Shown here: one piece after another, positions 1-7,532 of the stretch
How positions within the stretch are numbered: position 1 is the first letter of the stretch
How the letters are laid out: each line of letters begins with the position of its first letter
Assembly: GCA_964537875.1 (NCBI GenBank)
Contig: CAZIDN010000077.1
Location: forward strand, 1-16,176
Reading direction: 5' to 3'
Source: JAPKZH01 sp964537875
GTDB lineage: Bacteria > Acidobacteriota > Aminicenantia > Aminicenantales > UBA4085
DNA length: 16,176 nucleotides
Translations under genes and position numbers: made by a program
The notes under the pieces: model-generated
The model's database searches: none
What the model was told of the DNA's origin: nothing
The model's input: the letters and a program-made list of their open reading frames with translations, nothing else

Positions 1-2
1 GG

Positions 3-3002
3 CTCGGTGTCGACCTCATGCCCGACATTTCGCTGCCGGTCATCGCCGTCACCGTGGCCAATCCCGGCGTCGGGCCCGAAGAGATGGAATCCCAGGTGGC
101 CAAGCCGATCGAAGACGTTCTCAGCACGATCAACGGCCTCGATAAAATCAGCTCAACGTCAGCCGAGGGAGTCGTGGTCATCGTAGCCCAATTCGTCTTG
201 GAGAAGGACTCCCAGGTGGCCTCCACGGAGGTCCGGGAAAAAGTGGCTTCGATCCGGAACGCCCTCCCCCGGGAGATCATCGAGCCCATTATCAACAAGT
301 TCGATCCGTCGGCGGTTCCCATCGGTTCCTTCGCCATCCTGAGCAAAAGCGGCAGGATGAGCCTGCCGGACGTCCGCTCCTATGTCGAGGACAAGATCAA
401 GCCTTTGATCCAGCAGGTGGACGGGGTCGGATCCGTCGATATCATCGGGGGACTGGAGCGGGAGATTCAGGTCGAGACTAGCTTGGGGAAAATGAACGCC
501 CAGGGCATCTCCATCGCCCAGGTTAACCAGGCCATCCGGGCCGAGAACCTCAACCTGCCGGCCGGACGCGTCACCGAGAAGTCCCAGGATTTCCTGGTCC
601 GGACCAAGGCCGAGTTCACGAGCCTCGAGGAGATGAAGAACATCGTCGTGGCCAATGTCGCGGGAAACCCGGTCTATCTGAAAGATATCGCCGTCGTCAA
701 GGACGCCTTCAAGACAAAGCGGACGATCTCCCGCATCAACGCTCAGGAATGCATCTCGATCGTTATCCAGAAGCAGTCGGGGACGAACACCGTCAAGGTG
801 GCGGACCAGGTCCGTAAGAAGATCGCCGCCATCCAAGCCTCCAATCCCGACCTGGACATCCGGACCACGACGGACTCGTCCCTGATGATCAAGGATTCCC
901 GCGATGATGTCATCAACACCCTGGTGATCGGCATCTTCCTGGCCGGGCTCGTCGTCCTCTTCTCCTTCGGCGACCTCCGCAATACCCTCATAACCGTCGC
1001 CGGCTTGCCTGTCTGCATCATCGCCTCCTTCGCCGTTATGGGCGCGCTCGGCTACACAGTGAACATCATCACCCTGCTGGCGCTGAGCCTTTCAGTCGGG
1101 CTGCTGATCGACGACGCCATCGTTGTCCGCGAGAACATCTTCCGCCACATGGAAAAGCTGCACCAGGATCCGCACAAGGCGGCGAGCGATGGCACGTCCG
1201 AAGTGGGCCTAGCCGTCACGGCCACGACGATGACGATCGTCGCCGTCTTTCTCCCGGTCGCTTTTACGACCGGGATCGCCGGGAAATTCTTCCGCCAGTT
1301 CGGCGTAACGGTGGCGGCCGCCGTCCTCATCTCGCTGTTCGAAGCCTTTACCTTTGCCCCTATGCTCTCCGCCCATTTCTTCAAAAAAGTCGAGAGGAAC
1401 GGCAAGAAAACGCTGTCATCGCGCTTTCAGGGCCTCGTCTCCAAGATTTATGAGGCCTTGGGGAACAATTATCGTCCTCTGTTGCGCTGGGCCTTGAACC
1501 ATCGGAAAACCGTAATTTCCGTCACGACGGTCATCTTCTTCCTCAGCGGTTATCTTTTTACCGTGATCGGGACGGGCACGACTCCCCACGGAGAACGGGC
1601 GGAATTTAACCTGCAGATCCAGACGGCCTCGGGCAGCTCGCTCGACCAAACAGATAAGATCGTCCGATCGATCGAAGAAGTTCTTCATCGGCAAGCGGAG
1701 ATCGGGGACGTGGCGACGGTCGTGGGCTCGACCGACGGATCCTCCGACGTCGCCACGATCAATGTGAAATTAAACATTCCAATCCAAGAGACTCGGGTTT
1801 ATCAGGACAAACTGCGCCCGCGGCTGGCGGGCATTCCGGGGGTATCGATTACCTTCCAGGAGGCGTCATCCATGGGAGGAGCGGCGTTCGCCGCCATGCA
1901 GCAGCTGCCTATTCAAATTAATCTCAAAGGAACGGACCTGGCCAGTCTGACGAAGGCGAGCGAAGCCGTCAAGCTCGCCCTGCAAAGCATCAACGGCCTG
2001 GTCGACGTCAACAGCGATAACCGTCCCCCTAAGCCTGAAATCCAGATCCAGGTGGACCGCGAGCGGGCTTCCCGGCTCGGTGCCGGCACGTTTCAAGTGG
2101 CCTCCCTCATGCGCTCGTTTATCGACGGCGACACGACTTCCAAGTACCGCGAGAGGGACAAACTCATCGACATCCGGGTTCGGGCCTCGGAGGACGTCCG
2201 CTCCGATATCGACAGGCTCGGCCGCGTCTATATGCCGACGATGAGGGGCGGCTCCATCACGCTTGATCAGGTCGGCACCCTCAAGACCGTCAATGGTCCC
2301 ACCCAGATCAAAAGGGCCAACCGCACGAGGCAAATCGTGATCGGCGCGAATATCCTCAGGGGCCGGGCGCTGAACGAGATCACCCAGAAAGTCAATACGG
2401 CCCTGGCCGGTATCCGGTTTCCTTCCGATGTCAGCTATGAGTTCGGCGGCCAGGTCGAACAGACCAGGGAGATGTTCGCCTCTCTGCTGCTGGCCTTGCT
2501 CCTGGCCATCGTCTTCGTCTACATGGTGCTCGCTTCTCAGTTCGGGTCTTTTGTCCAGCCGTTCGTCATCATGCTTGCGCTGCCTCTGTCCATCATCGGC
2601 GCCGTGCTCGGCCTTTTGCTGGCCAATAAGCTGTTCGACATGGTGGCGTTCATCGGCTTGATCATGCTCATGGGCTTGGTCACCAAGAACTCCATCCTGC
2701 TTGTCGATTACACGAATGTATTGCGGCGGAGGGGCTTGAAGCGGTTTGAGGCCATTATCGAGGCCGGCTCGACGCGGCTGCGGCCCATCCTTATGACGAC
2801 CATGGCCATGATCCTGGGCATGATCCCGGTGGCCGTCGGATTTGGGACGAGCTCCAGCTTCCGGGCGCCGATCGGCTACACCATCATCGGCGGGCTGGTC
2901 AGCTCGACCTTGCTGACCTTAATCATCGTGCCAGTCGTCTACTCAATTTTAGACGACATGGTTCTGAAAGTCAGGGGTCGCCGGAAAACAGACTTGCTCT
3001 AG
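3..3002 (+). CDS. RND efflux transporter, HAE-1 (AcrB-like) family, 5' truncated by window edge
   Basis: Inner-membrane proton-driven resistance-nodulation-division pump that would work with a periplasmic adaptor and an outer-membrane channel. The frame is open to the left edge (LGVD precedes the first Met at base 18), so the N-terminus and first membrane helix lie outside the window; about 1000 residues are present. The opening LMPDISLPV and NPGVGPEEME segments match the family just after helix 1. The helix-4 proton-relay Asp pair (GLLIDDAIVV, Asp codons at 1110-1115) and the helix-10 Lys (GLVTKNSILLVDY, Lys codon at 2685-2687) are both intact, as is the C-terminal APIGYTIIGG segment, so the pump should be functional. 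The substrate cannot be read from sequence. Adaptor and channel genes are not in the window and may lie to the left. The stop is only 29 bases from the convergent NTF2-like gene, with no clear terminator between them. Confidence 0.95.
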   Translation, partial: LGVDLMPDISLPVIAVTVANPGVGPEEMESQVAKPIEDVLSTINGLDKISSTSAEGVVVIVAQFVLEKDSQVASTEVREKVASIRNALPREIIEPIINKFDPSAVPIGSFAILSKSGRMSLPDVRSYVEDKIKPLIQQVDGVGSVDIIGGLEREIQVETSLGKMNAQGISIAQVNQAIRAENLNLPAGRVTEKSQDFLVRTKAEFTSLEEMKNIVVANVAGNPVYLKDIAVVKDAFKTKRTISRINAQECISIVIQKQSGTNTVKVADQVRKKIAAIQASNPDLDIRTTTDSSLMIKDSRDDVINTLVIGIFLAGLVVLFSFGDLRNTLITVAGLPVCIIASFAVMGALGYTVNIITLLALSLSVGLLIDDAIVVRENIFRHMEKLHQDPHKAASDGTSEVGLAVTATTMTIVAVFLPVAFTTGIAGKFFRQFGVTVAAAVLISLFEAFTFAPMLSAHFFKKVERNGKKTLSSRFQGLVSKIYEALGNNYRPLLRWALNHRKTVISVTTVIFFLSGYLFTVIGTGTTPHGERAEFNLQIQTASGSSLDQTDKIVRSIEEVLHRQAEIGDVATVVGSTDGSSDVATINVKLNIPIQETRVYQDKLRPRLAGIPGVSITFQEASSMGGAAFAAMQQLPIQINLKGTDLASLTKASEAVKLALQSINGLVDVNSDNRPPKPEIQIQVDRERASRLGAGTFQVASLMRSFIDGDTTSKYRERDKLIDIRVRASEDVRSDIDRLGRVYMPTMRGGSITLDQVGTLKTVNGPTQIKRANRTRQIVIGANILRGRALNEITQKVNTALAGIRFPSDVSYEFGGQVEQTREMFASLLLALLLAIVFVYMVLASQFGSFVQPFVIMLALPLSIIGAVLGLLLANKLFDMVAFIGLIMLMGLVTKNSILLVDYTNVLRRRGLKRFEAIIEAGSTRLRPILMTTMAMILGMIPVAVGFGTSSSFRAPIGYTIIGGLVSSTLLTLIIVPVVYSILDDMVLKVRGRRKTDLL

Positions 3003-3031
3003 GAGCGTCTCTTTTATGGACTGCGAAGGCG

Positions 3032-3478
3032 TCAAATGTCTAAACAGATTTCGCCTGGATCGGGCCAACAGACGTATTGATGTCCAAAGGTTATAAAAAA
3101 ATCACCCGGTGGATCGATCAGTTTTCCGCCTTTTCTAAACGTAAAATTGTAGGTACCGAAGACAAAAGCCTCCATATCGTGCGGCATGTAGCACGCTCCG
3201 ATCAGAACGAGATAATCGGCGGGGCGGATCTGGATTTTTTTGATTTTGAATTGCACCCTCAGCAGTCCATGAAGGCTGGCCTTACGCCAGAACTTGAGAA
3301 TGACGGATTTCCCCCGCACGGCCTTTTTCTTTTTTGACAGGACGAGAGACGTGCGGTCGCCGATCAATTTGGCCAAGGCCGTCCATTTTCTGGCGTTATA
3401 CGCGTCCTGAAACTGTTTGACATGGGCCCGGATTTTCCGGTCAAAGAGCTGGGCCTTTTTAGGATCCAATTTTTCCAT
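3032..3478 (-). CDS. small NTF2/SnoaL-like (DUF4440-type) protein
   Basis: A 148-residue protein with no signal peptide or membrane span. The N-terminal helix with FQDAYNARKWTALAKLIGD, followed by a conserved-looking RGKSVILKFW and then a strand-rich C-terminal half (GTYNFTFRKGGK), follows the layout of the SnoaL/DUF4440 branch of the NTF2-like fold. In that fold a short protein forms a cone-shaped pocket for a small ligand or acts as a dimerisation module. The start is supported by a strong ribosome site (AGGAGGG, about 6 bases upstream of the ATG). It lies downstream of the kinase but a probable terminator separates them, so it may be transcribed separately. The fold assignment is from pattern recognition only, and no catalytic residues can be assigned. 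Confidence 0.75.
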   Translation of the reverse strand: MEKLDPKKAQLFDRKIRAHVKQFQDAYNARKWTALAKLIGDRTSLVLSKKKKAVRGKSVILKFWRKASLHGLLRVQFKIKKIQIRPADYLVLIGACYMPHDMEAFVFGTYNFTFRKGGKLIDPPGDFFITFGHQYVCWPDPGEICLDI

Positions 3479-3505
3479 GAAACCCTCCTTTCTCTGGGGC
3501 GATCA

Positions 3506-3523
3506 GGAGTCTTTCTTGACTCC
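3506..3523 (-). promoter_or_regulatory. small hairpin in the leader of the NTF2-like gene
   Basis: GGAGTC and GACTCC form a perfect 6-bp stem around a 6-base loop, 28 bases before the start codon of the NTF2-like gene. There is no T run after it on either strand, so it is not an intrinsic terminator. It could influence mRNA stability or access to the ribosome site, but chance is possible. Confidence 0.3.
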
Positions 3524-3533
3524 CTTGATGAGA

Positions 3534-3561
3534 TTTATAAAAATCGGAAAGAGAAAAGCAA
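3534..3561 (-). promoter_or_regulatory. possible promoter of the NTF2-like gene
   Basis: On the minus strand TTGCTT, a 16-base spacer and TATAAA resemble a sigma70-type -35/-10 pair, placed about 56 bases upstream of the NTF2-like start codon. The -10 box overlaps the T tract of the proposed kinase terminator, where AT-rich sequence is expected anyway, so this is tentative. Confidence 0.35.
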
Positions 3562-3576
3562 GGCGTTTCCCTTTCC
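3539..3576 (-). terminator. intrinsic terminator of the kinase gene
   Basis: Twenty bases past the kinase stop, GGAAAGGGAAA can pair with TTTCTCTTTCC (11-bp stem with one G-T wobble) around a 9-base loop. GATTTTTA follows directly. Stem plus T run in this position fits a rho-independent terminator read leftward. Confidence 0.55.
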
Positions 3577-3595
3577 TATTGACCTATCCCTTGGA

Positions 3596-6187
3596 TCAGA
3601 GATCACCGTATTTTCTCATTTTCTCGTTAAACTTTCTTTCTTCATTCCTGACAACCTCCTGGAATCGAGGATCGCTGCGGAGGTTTGCATAGAAGGGATT
3701 GCTTTTGAGTAAGGGATACGGGTAGAGGTAATCTTTGATCAGCTGAAAACCCTCTTCATTGCCTTTCTTAATGTAGCGAATCGCTTCGTCTTTCATTCCG
3801 ACGAGGCTGTAGATGCTTGTGATGTCATAACGATAGAGTTCTCCAGCGTACTGAACGAGCGACAGGGCCTTCTCCTTTTCTCCCCGGGCGGCCAGGATCA
3901 AGGCTCGTCGCTGGCGGATCAACATCCGAATTTCCAATATCGGCGGCTGGATGGTTTCGGCGCGGGCGATTTCCATTGCAGCCGCTTCAAAATTTTTCAT
4001 ACTGGTCAGAATCCGGGCGTATTGGAGATGAAATCGCGGGCTCTCCGGAGTGATATCCAGGGCTTTTTTAATGAGCTGTTCGGCATTCTGATAGTCGCCC
4101 AGGTTCCAGGCGCAAAGGGCGCCGACCTCGTAGTTGGTATCAAAGTAGGGATCGGGGCCGATGGCCCGCTCATAGTGTTTGAGGGCGAGTGCATCCAGTC
4201 CGATGCTCCGGAGGAACGAGCCGGCGTTAAAATTCACTTCAGCGCCGTCCGGATCGATCTTCAGCGCTGTCCGAAAACAGGCAAAGGCGTTGTCAAAGTC
4301 GCCTTGATGGAAATAAGCCCATCCCAATCCAACCTGGACCTCGGCGATCGAGCTGTCCTTTTCAAACGCCTTCCGAAAATACCCAACCATGGTGGCGAGA
4401 TCCTCAGATTTTTGCGTCTCGACAAAGCGGCCTTCCCAGACATTGCCCAAGTTGACATAGGCCAGGGCATAATTCGGGTCAAGGTCGATTGCTTTTTGAT
4501 AAAAGCGGATGGCCTCTTGGAAATCTTCAATGCGGCCGCTCTCGCGATATTTCTTTTCCAATTCTTGTCCTTTGTGCATGTTGATATAGGCATCGGGATT
4601 GTCCGTCTCACGTTTATGGAGGGTCTGGAGCTGGCCTGCCGGGAAACTCAGGTTAAGGCAGCTGGCGACATCATTGGAAATCCGGTCCGCGACACGGGAG
4701 AAGCCGCTCTCTAAATTATCCTCATAGGCCTCTGTCTTGACGATGCTATTGCTGTGGGCGTCGCTGAGGCTGGTTTTGGCGGTGATTCCAGCTTTGTCGA
4801 TATTCACCGTTCCTTCGAGGATATAATCCAGTCCGAGTTTCCTGATTTCTTCGGGTCCTCTATCGGATTTTTTCAGCCACTCGGAAGAGTATGCCGCTTG
4901 GACTTTCAACCCATCAACTGTTGCCATTCGTCTTCTGATATCACCGGCGATGTCTTTGCTGAGGGTTGATTGTTTGGAATCGGGGCCGATCATGTCAAAC
5001 GGAAAAACGGCAATATTTTTTGCTTTTGGAATTATGCTTCCGGGTCCCTTGTCGGGTATCGCTTTAGGGATGGCGCGGCGTCCGGATTTCAGGAGCAGAT
5101 ATCCGCTGACAGCGAGAACCATAAGAATGAGGCCGGCGCCTAGCCAGGGCCAGAGCCGCGACCGCCTTCCCGGGATAGAGAGCTTAGACGCTGTCCGGCG
5201 CTGGACTTTGGGAGAAGGAACCGCGTCCGTCGGGATCGTGCCCAAATCCTGAAGAACCTCTTCGGCGTTTTGATACCGCCTTTCCTTCTTCTTTTCCAGG
5301 CATTTGAGAATCAGGCGGTTGAGGCTTTCGGGAATCTGAGGATTCCATTCCTTGGGCGGAATCGGCGGCTCGAACTCCTGTTTCCGGAGAATGCTCAGAG
5401 TCGTTTCACCTTCGAACGGGACTTTCCCCGTGATCATCTCGTAGAGAATGATGCCCAGGGAATAGATATCCGTGCGCTTATCGACATCCTGACCTTCGGC
5501 CTGCTCGGGGGACATATACTCCGGCGTTCCGACGGCGATCCCCTCGCCCGTCCACCCTTTGGCATGAACGGACCGGGCGATGCCAAAATCCATGATCCTG
5601 ACCGTGCCCGTCGGATCGATCATGATGTTGTGGGGTTTGAGATCCCTATGAACAACGTCCCAGCGGTGCGCCTCGGCCAGGCCTTCGCAGATTTGTTTGG
5701 CATAATGGACGGCCTTGCCCACATTGAGCGGGCCGCTCATCCGGATGATGTTCTTGAGGTTCTCTCCAGGCACGTATTCCATAGTGATGTAGAAGAGGCG
5801 CGAAAATTCTCCCCAATCAAACATCCGGCAGACATTTTTATGGGCGATCCGTCGGGCCAGGCGGATTTCACTCCGGAAACGCTCGACGGTCTTCTCCTCA
5901 AACGTGATTTCGGGCTTGAGGAGCTTCAGGGCGATCTTTTCCTTAATCTTTGTGTCATAAACTTTATAAACCCGGCCCATCCCGCCCATGCCCAGCTTTT
6001 CGATGACCTGGAATCTCTCCGCAAAAAGGGTGCCGGTTTCGAGCTCAAAAAAGGGCGGCAGGGTCTGGGTTTCGGTGGGCGGGGAGAAGGGGATAGGGGA
6101 ACCGTGGACCGGCGTCAGCGACGTCCCGCAATCCGCGCAATAGCGGCTTGTACCGGTATTCTCAAAATGGCATTTCGGACACTTCAT
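3596..6187 (-). CDS. zinc-ribbon / Ser-Thr protein kinase / TM / TPR protein
   Basis: An 863-residue membrane-anchored Hanks-type kinase. Residues 1-20 form a zinc ribbon (Cys4, Cys7, Cys17, Cys20). The kinase domain spans about 58-320 with glycine loop LGMGGMG (65-71), ATP Lys88, catalytic HRD (Asp182), DFG (200-202) and TPEYMSPEQ, so it should be active. A basic linker precedes one membrane helix (about 346-366). Residues 390-512 (AVFPF, LDYILEGTVN, SLSDAHSNS) resemble the TolB-N/FlgO-like module found between catalytic domains and TPRs in bacterial signalling proteins. TPR-like repeats occupy about 530-800 (for example AIRFYQKAIDLDPNYALAYVNLG). The start has a GGAAAGGG ribosome site and its own promoter. 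The zinc ribbon and kinase should face the cytoplasm and the TPR tail the outside, probably as a sensor or docking arm. Targets are not evident. Confidence 0.94.
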   Translation of the reverse strand: MKCPKCHFENTGTSRYCADCGTSLTPVHGSPIPFSPPTETQTLPPFFELETGTLFAERFQVIEKLGMGGMGRVYKVYDTKIKEKIALKLLKPEITFEEKTVERFRSEIRLARRIAHKNVCRMFDWGEFSRLFYITMEYVPGENLKNIIRMSGPLNVGKAVHYAKQICEGLAEAHRWDVVHRDLKPHNIMIDPTGTVRIMDFGIARSVHAKGWTGEGIAVGTPEYMSPEQAEGQDVDKRTDIYSLGIILYEMITGKVPFEGETTLSILRKQEFEPPIPPKEWNPQIPESLNRLILKCLEKKKERRYQNAEEVLQDLGTIPTDAVPSPKVQRRTASKLSIPGRRSRLWPWLGAGLILMVLAVSGYLLLKSGRRAIPKAIPDKGPGSIIPKAKNIAVFPFDMIGPDSKQSTLSKDIAGDIRRRMATVDGLKVQAAYSSEWLKKSDRGPEEIRKLGLDYILEGTVNIDKAGITAKTSLSDAHSNSIVKTEAYEDNLESGFSRVADRISNDVASCLNLSFPAGQLQTLHKRETDNPDAYINMHKGQELEKKYRESGRIEDFQEAIRFYQKAIDLDPNYALAYVNLGNVWEGRFVETQKSEDLATMVGYFRKAFEKDSSIAEVQVGLGWAYFHQGDFDNAFACFRTALKIDPDGAEVNFNAGSFLRSIGLDALALKHYERAIGPDPYFDTNYEVGALCAWNLGDYQNAEQLIKKALDITPESPRFHLQYARILTSMKNFEAAAMEIARAETIQPPILEIRMLIRQRRALILAARGEKEKALSLVQYAGELYRYDITSIYSLVGMKDEAIRYIKKGNEEGFQLIKDYLYPYPLLKSNPFYANLRSDPRFQEVVRNEERKFNEKMRKYGDL

Positions 6188-6216
6188 GTCGGCGACCCTT
6201 TCCCGTCTGCATAATT

Positions 6217-6245
6217 ATCATAATGTTGATATCCTTAAGAGTCAA
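6217..6245 (-). promoter_or_regulatory. sigma70-type promoter of the kinase gene
   Basis: Reading leftward, TTGACT (6245-6240), a 17-base spacer and TATGAT (6222-6217) give each hexamer five of six consensus bases at optimal spacing. Initiation near 6210 would leave a short leader of about 22 bases before the kinase ATG. Confidence 0.7.
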
Positions 6246-6259
6246 CGAAAATATTGGTT

Positions 6260-6451
6260 TTACTCGAGCTTGAAGACGGACATGATTTTTGCCCGGCCGA
6301 CGGTGATGGAATAGAATTCGTTGGGATACGGATAATCTTCTTTGTGCCAGCGATAATTGCTCAGGGCGTAGGCGACGCCGTAATAGCGGTCGGAGTAAGT
6401 CAATAAGGAGCGGTTGCCTTTGAAGATATAAGAAAAAAACCTATTGTCCCT
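6260..6451 (-). pseudogene. 3' remnant of an unidentified coding sequence
   Basis: Between the FBPase and kinase genes the minus strand has a 63-codon stop-free stretch ending in TAA. It has strongly coding-like base use (third positions mostly C or G) and protein-like content such as LLTYSDRYYGVAYALSN, WHKEDYPYPNEFYSITVG and a KIMSVFKLE end. It begins just after an in-frame TGA inside the end of the FBPase gene and has no ATG. The only start option is a TTG at 6403 (47 codons) without a convincing ribosome site. The simplest reading is the C-terminal end of a former gene whose front was lost when FBPase came to lie beside it. A genuine small TTG-start gene is the alternative. I do not recognise the family. 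Confidence 0.45.
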
Positions 6452-7427
6452 TCAAAACCAGGCCGATGTCTTCCAAGAGCGGCTTGGAACCGAGATAGAG
6501 GGCCGTCCGCTGGTGGGGTTTTTGGGGGACAATGTCGAGGATGGAGGTCCCTGTTTCGTCCACGGCGCCGCCGCCGGCCTCCCGGCACATAAAGGCGACG
6601 ACGGCGGCCTCGTACATCAGCCGAAGCTTGCCCTGGGGCCTGTTTTTCTTCGGGTCGGGGTGGTTGACGATGGCCGGATACATGAACAGCCCGCCGTTCA
6701 ACAGGATCCGGTGGAAATCGCCGGCCAGCGCCCCCATGTATCGGAAGGCATATTTTGGCTCGTTTTCTGCGATCCACTTCTGGACCTTTGCGGAAAAGGT
6801 CGAGCGATTGGCCGAATTGAAGGAGAGCTCCCAGGACTTTCGGTTTTCCGGGAGCTGCATCAGAGTGGGTTTTACATAATTGAAGGTCTCGTCGATATGA
6901 AACCTCCAGCATCCCGCCTGGCGGAGGGCGATGGTGAAGGTCCCCGTCGGGATGACGAACATGCCGGAAGCGATATATTCCCGGCCGGCGCGCAAGTGCA
7001 TATCTTCGGGCCCCTCCAGGTTGCGCTTGGCCACGCCGAAGAGAAAACCGACCGGCAGGTTATGGGCGACATTGGAGGAGCCGTCCATGGGGTCGTAATA
7101 GACGAAATATCGCCCACCCTCGACGTTCATTGGGATGATCTCCTCCTCTTCCTCGCCGACGGCATGGATGACCCGGCCCGATCTCTTGAGATAATGCTTG
7201 ACCAGATCGTTGGCGATCTCATCCATCTTCATCACTTCTTCGCCCTGGACGTTGACCGAGCCGGCCAAACCGAGGTTTCCGCGGAGCGCCCCGGTCAAAT
7301 AATAATGCTGGATGCGTTTGGCGGCGTTCAGGATGGAATTCATCAGGATCAAGAAATGGTAGGTCCGGTTATGGCGCTCCTGGTGTTCCAGTAAAAAATC
7401 ATAAAAGGTTTGATCAAATTGAAGCAT
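6441..7427 (-). CDS. fbp: fructose-1,6-bisphosphatase class I
   Basis: Hydrolyses fructose 1,6-bisphosphate to fructose 6-phosphate in gluconeogenesis, in the cytoplasm. At 328 residues it is close to the usual class I length. The metal site is visible: the acidic GEEEEE run (91-96), the DPMDGSSN signature (112-119) and the Glu273 equivalent in LRLMYEAAVVAF. The phosphate-binding LSFNSANRS (201-209) and YMGALAGDFHRIL (230-242) segments are also present, and the C-terminal EAGGGAVDETG follows the family pattern. A strong GAGGAGGGAG ribosome site precedes the ATG. It is co-oriented with the upstream lipid operon but separated from the aldehyde dehydrogenase by 105 bases that contain a likely promoter, so it is probably at least partly independent. 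The far N-terminus resembles the allosteric-region helix of the family, but AMP sensitivity cannot be judged here. Confidence 0.94.
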   Translation of the reverse strand: MLQFDQTFYDFLLEHQERHNRTYHFLILMNSILNAAKRIQHYYLTGALRGNLGLAGSVNVQGEEVMKMDEIANDLVKHYLKRSGRVIHAVGEEEEEIIPMNVEGGRYFVYYDPMDGSSNVAHNLPVGFLFGVAKRNLEGPEDMHLRAGREYIASGMFVIPTGTFTIALRQAGCWRFHIDETFNYVKPTLMQLPENRKSWELSFNSANRSTFSAKVQKWIAENEPKYAFRYMGALAGDFHRILLNGGLFMYPAIVNHPDPKKNRPQGKLRLMYEAAVVAFMCREAGGGAVDETGTSILDIVPQKPHQRTALYLGSKPLLEDIGLVLKGQ

Positions 7428-7485
7428 GAAACTCCCTCCTCAAGCTGATGGCCCGCTTCATTCCAAACATTTCAGGCAGGCTCAA

Positions 7486-7514
7486 ATCATAGCCTGGATT
7501 TTTGTCCGAGGCAA
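7486..7514 (-). promoter_or_regulatory. probable promoter of fbp
   Basis: On the minus strand TTGCCT (7514-7509), 17 bases and TATGAT (7491-7486) make a reasonable sigma70-type promoter in the 105-base gap upstream of fbp. The -35 matches 4 of 6 consensus positions and the -10 matches 5 of 6. Confidence 0.5.
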
Positions 7515-7532
7515 GAAGTTTTTTGAGGAAAT

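Noticed and set aside
3506..3523. Hairpin considered as a terminator
   Set aside because: Only a 6-bp stem and no T run on either side; the better terminator candidate is at 3539-3576.
5270..6214. 314-codon ORF antisense to the kinase
   Set aside because: The opposite strand encodes an unmistakable kinase; the ORF is a by-product of GC-rich codon use, with no recognisable motif or ribosome site.
6444..7394. 316-codon ORF antisense to fbp
   Set aside because: Mirror of FBPase codons; composition is Gly/Asp/Val-rich without family features.
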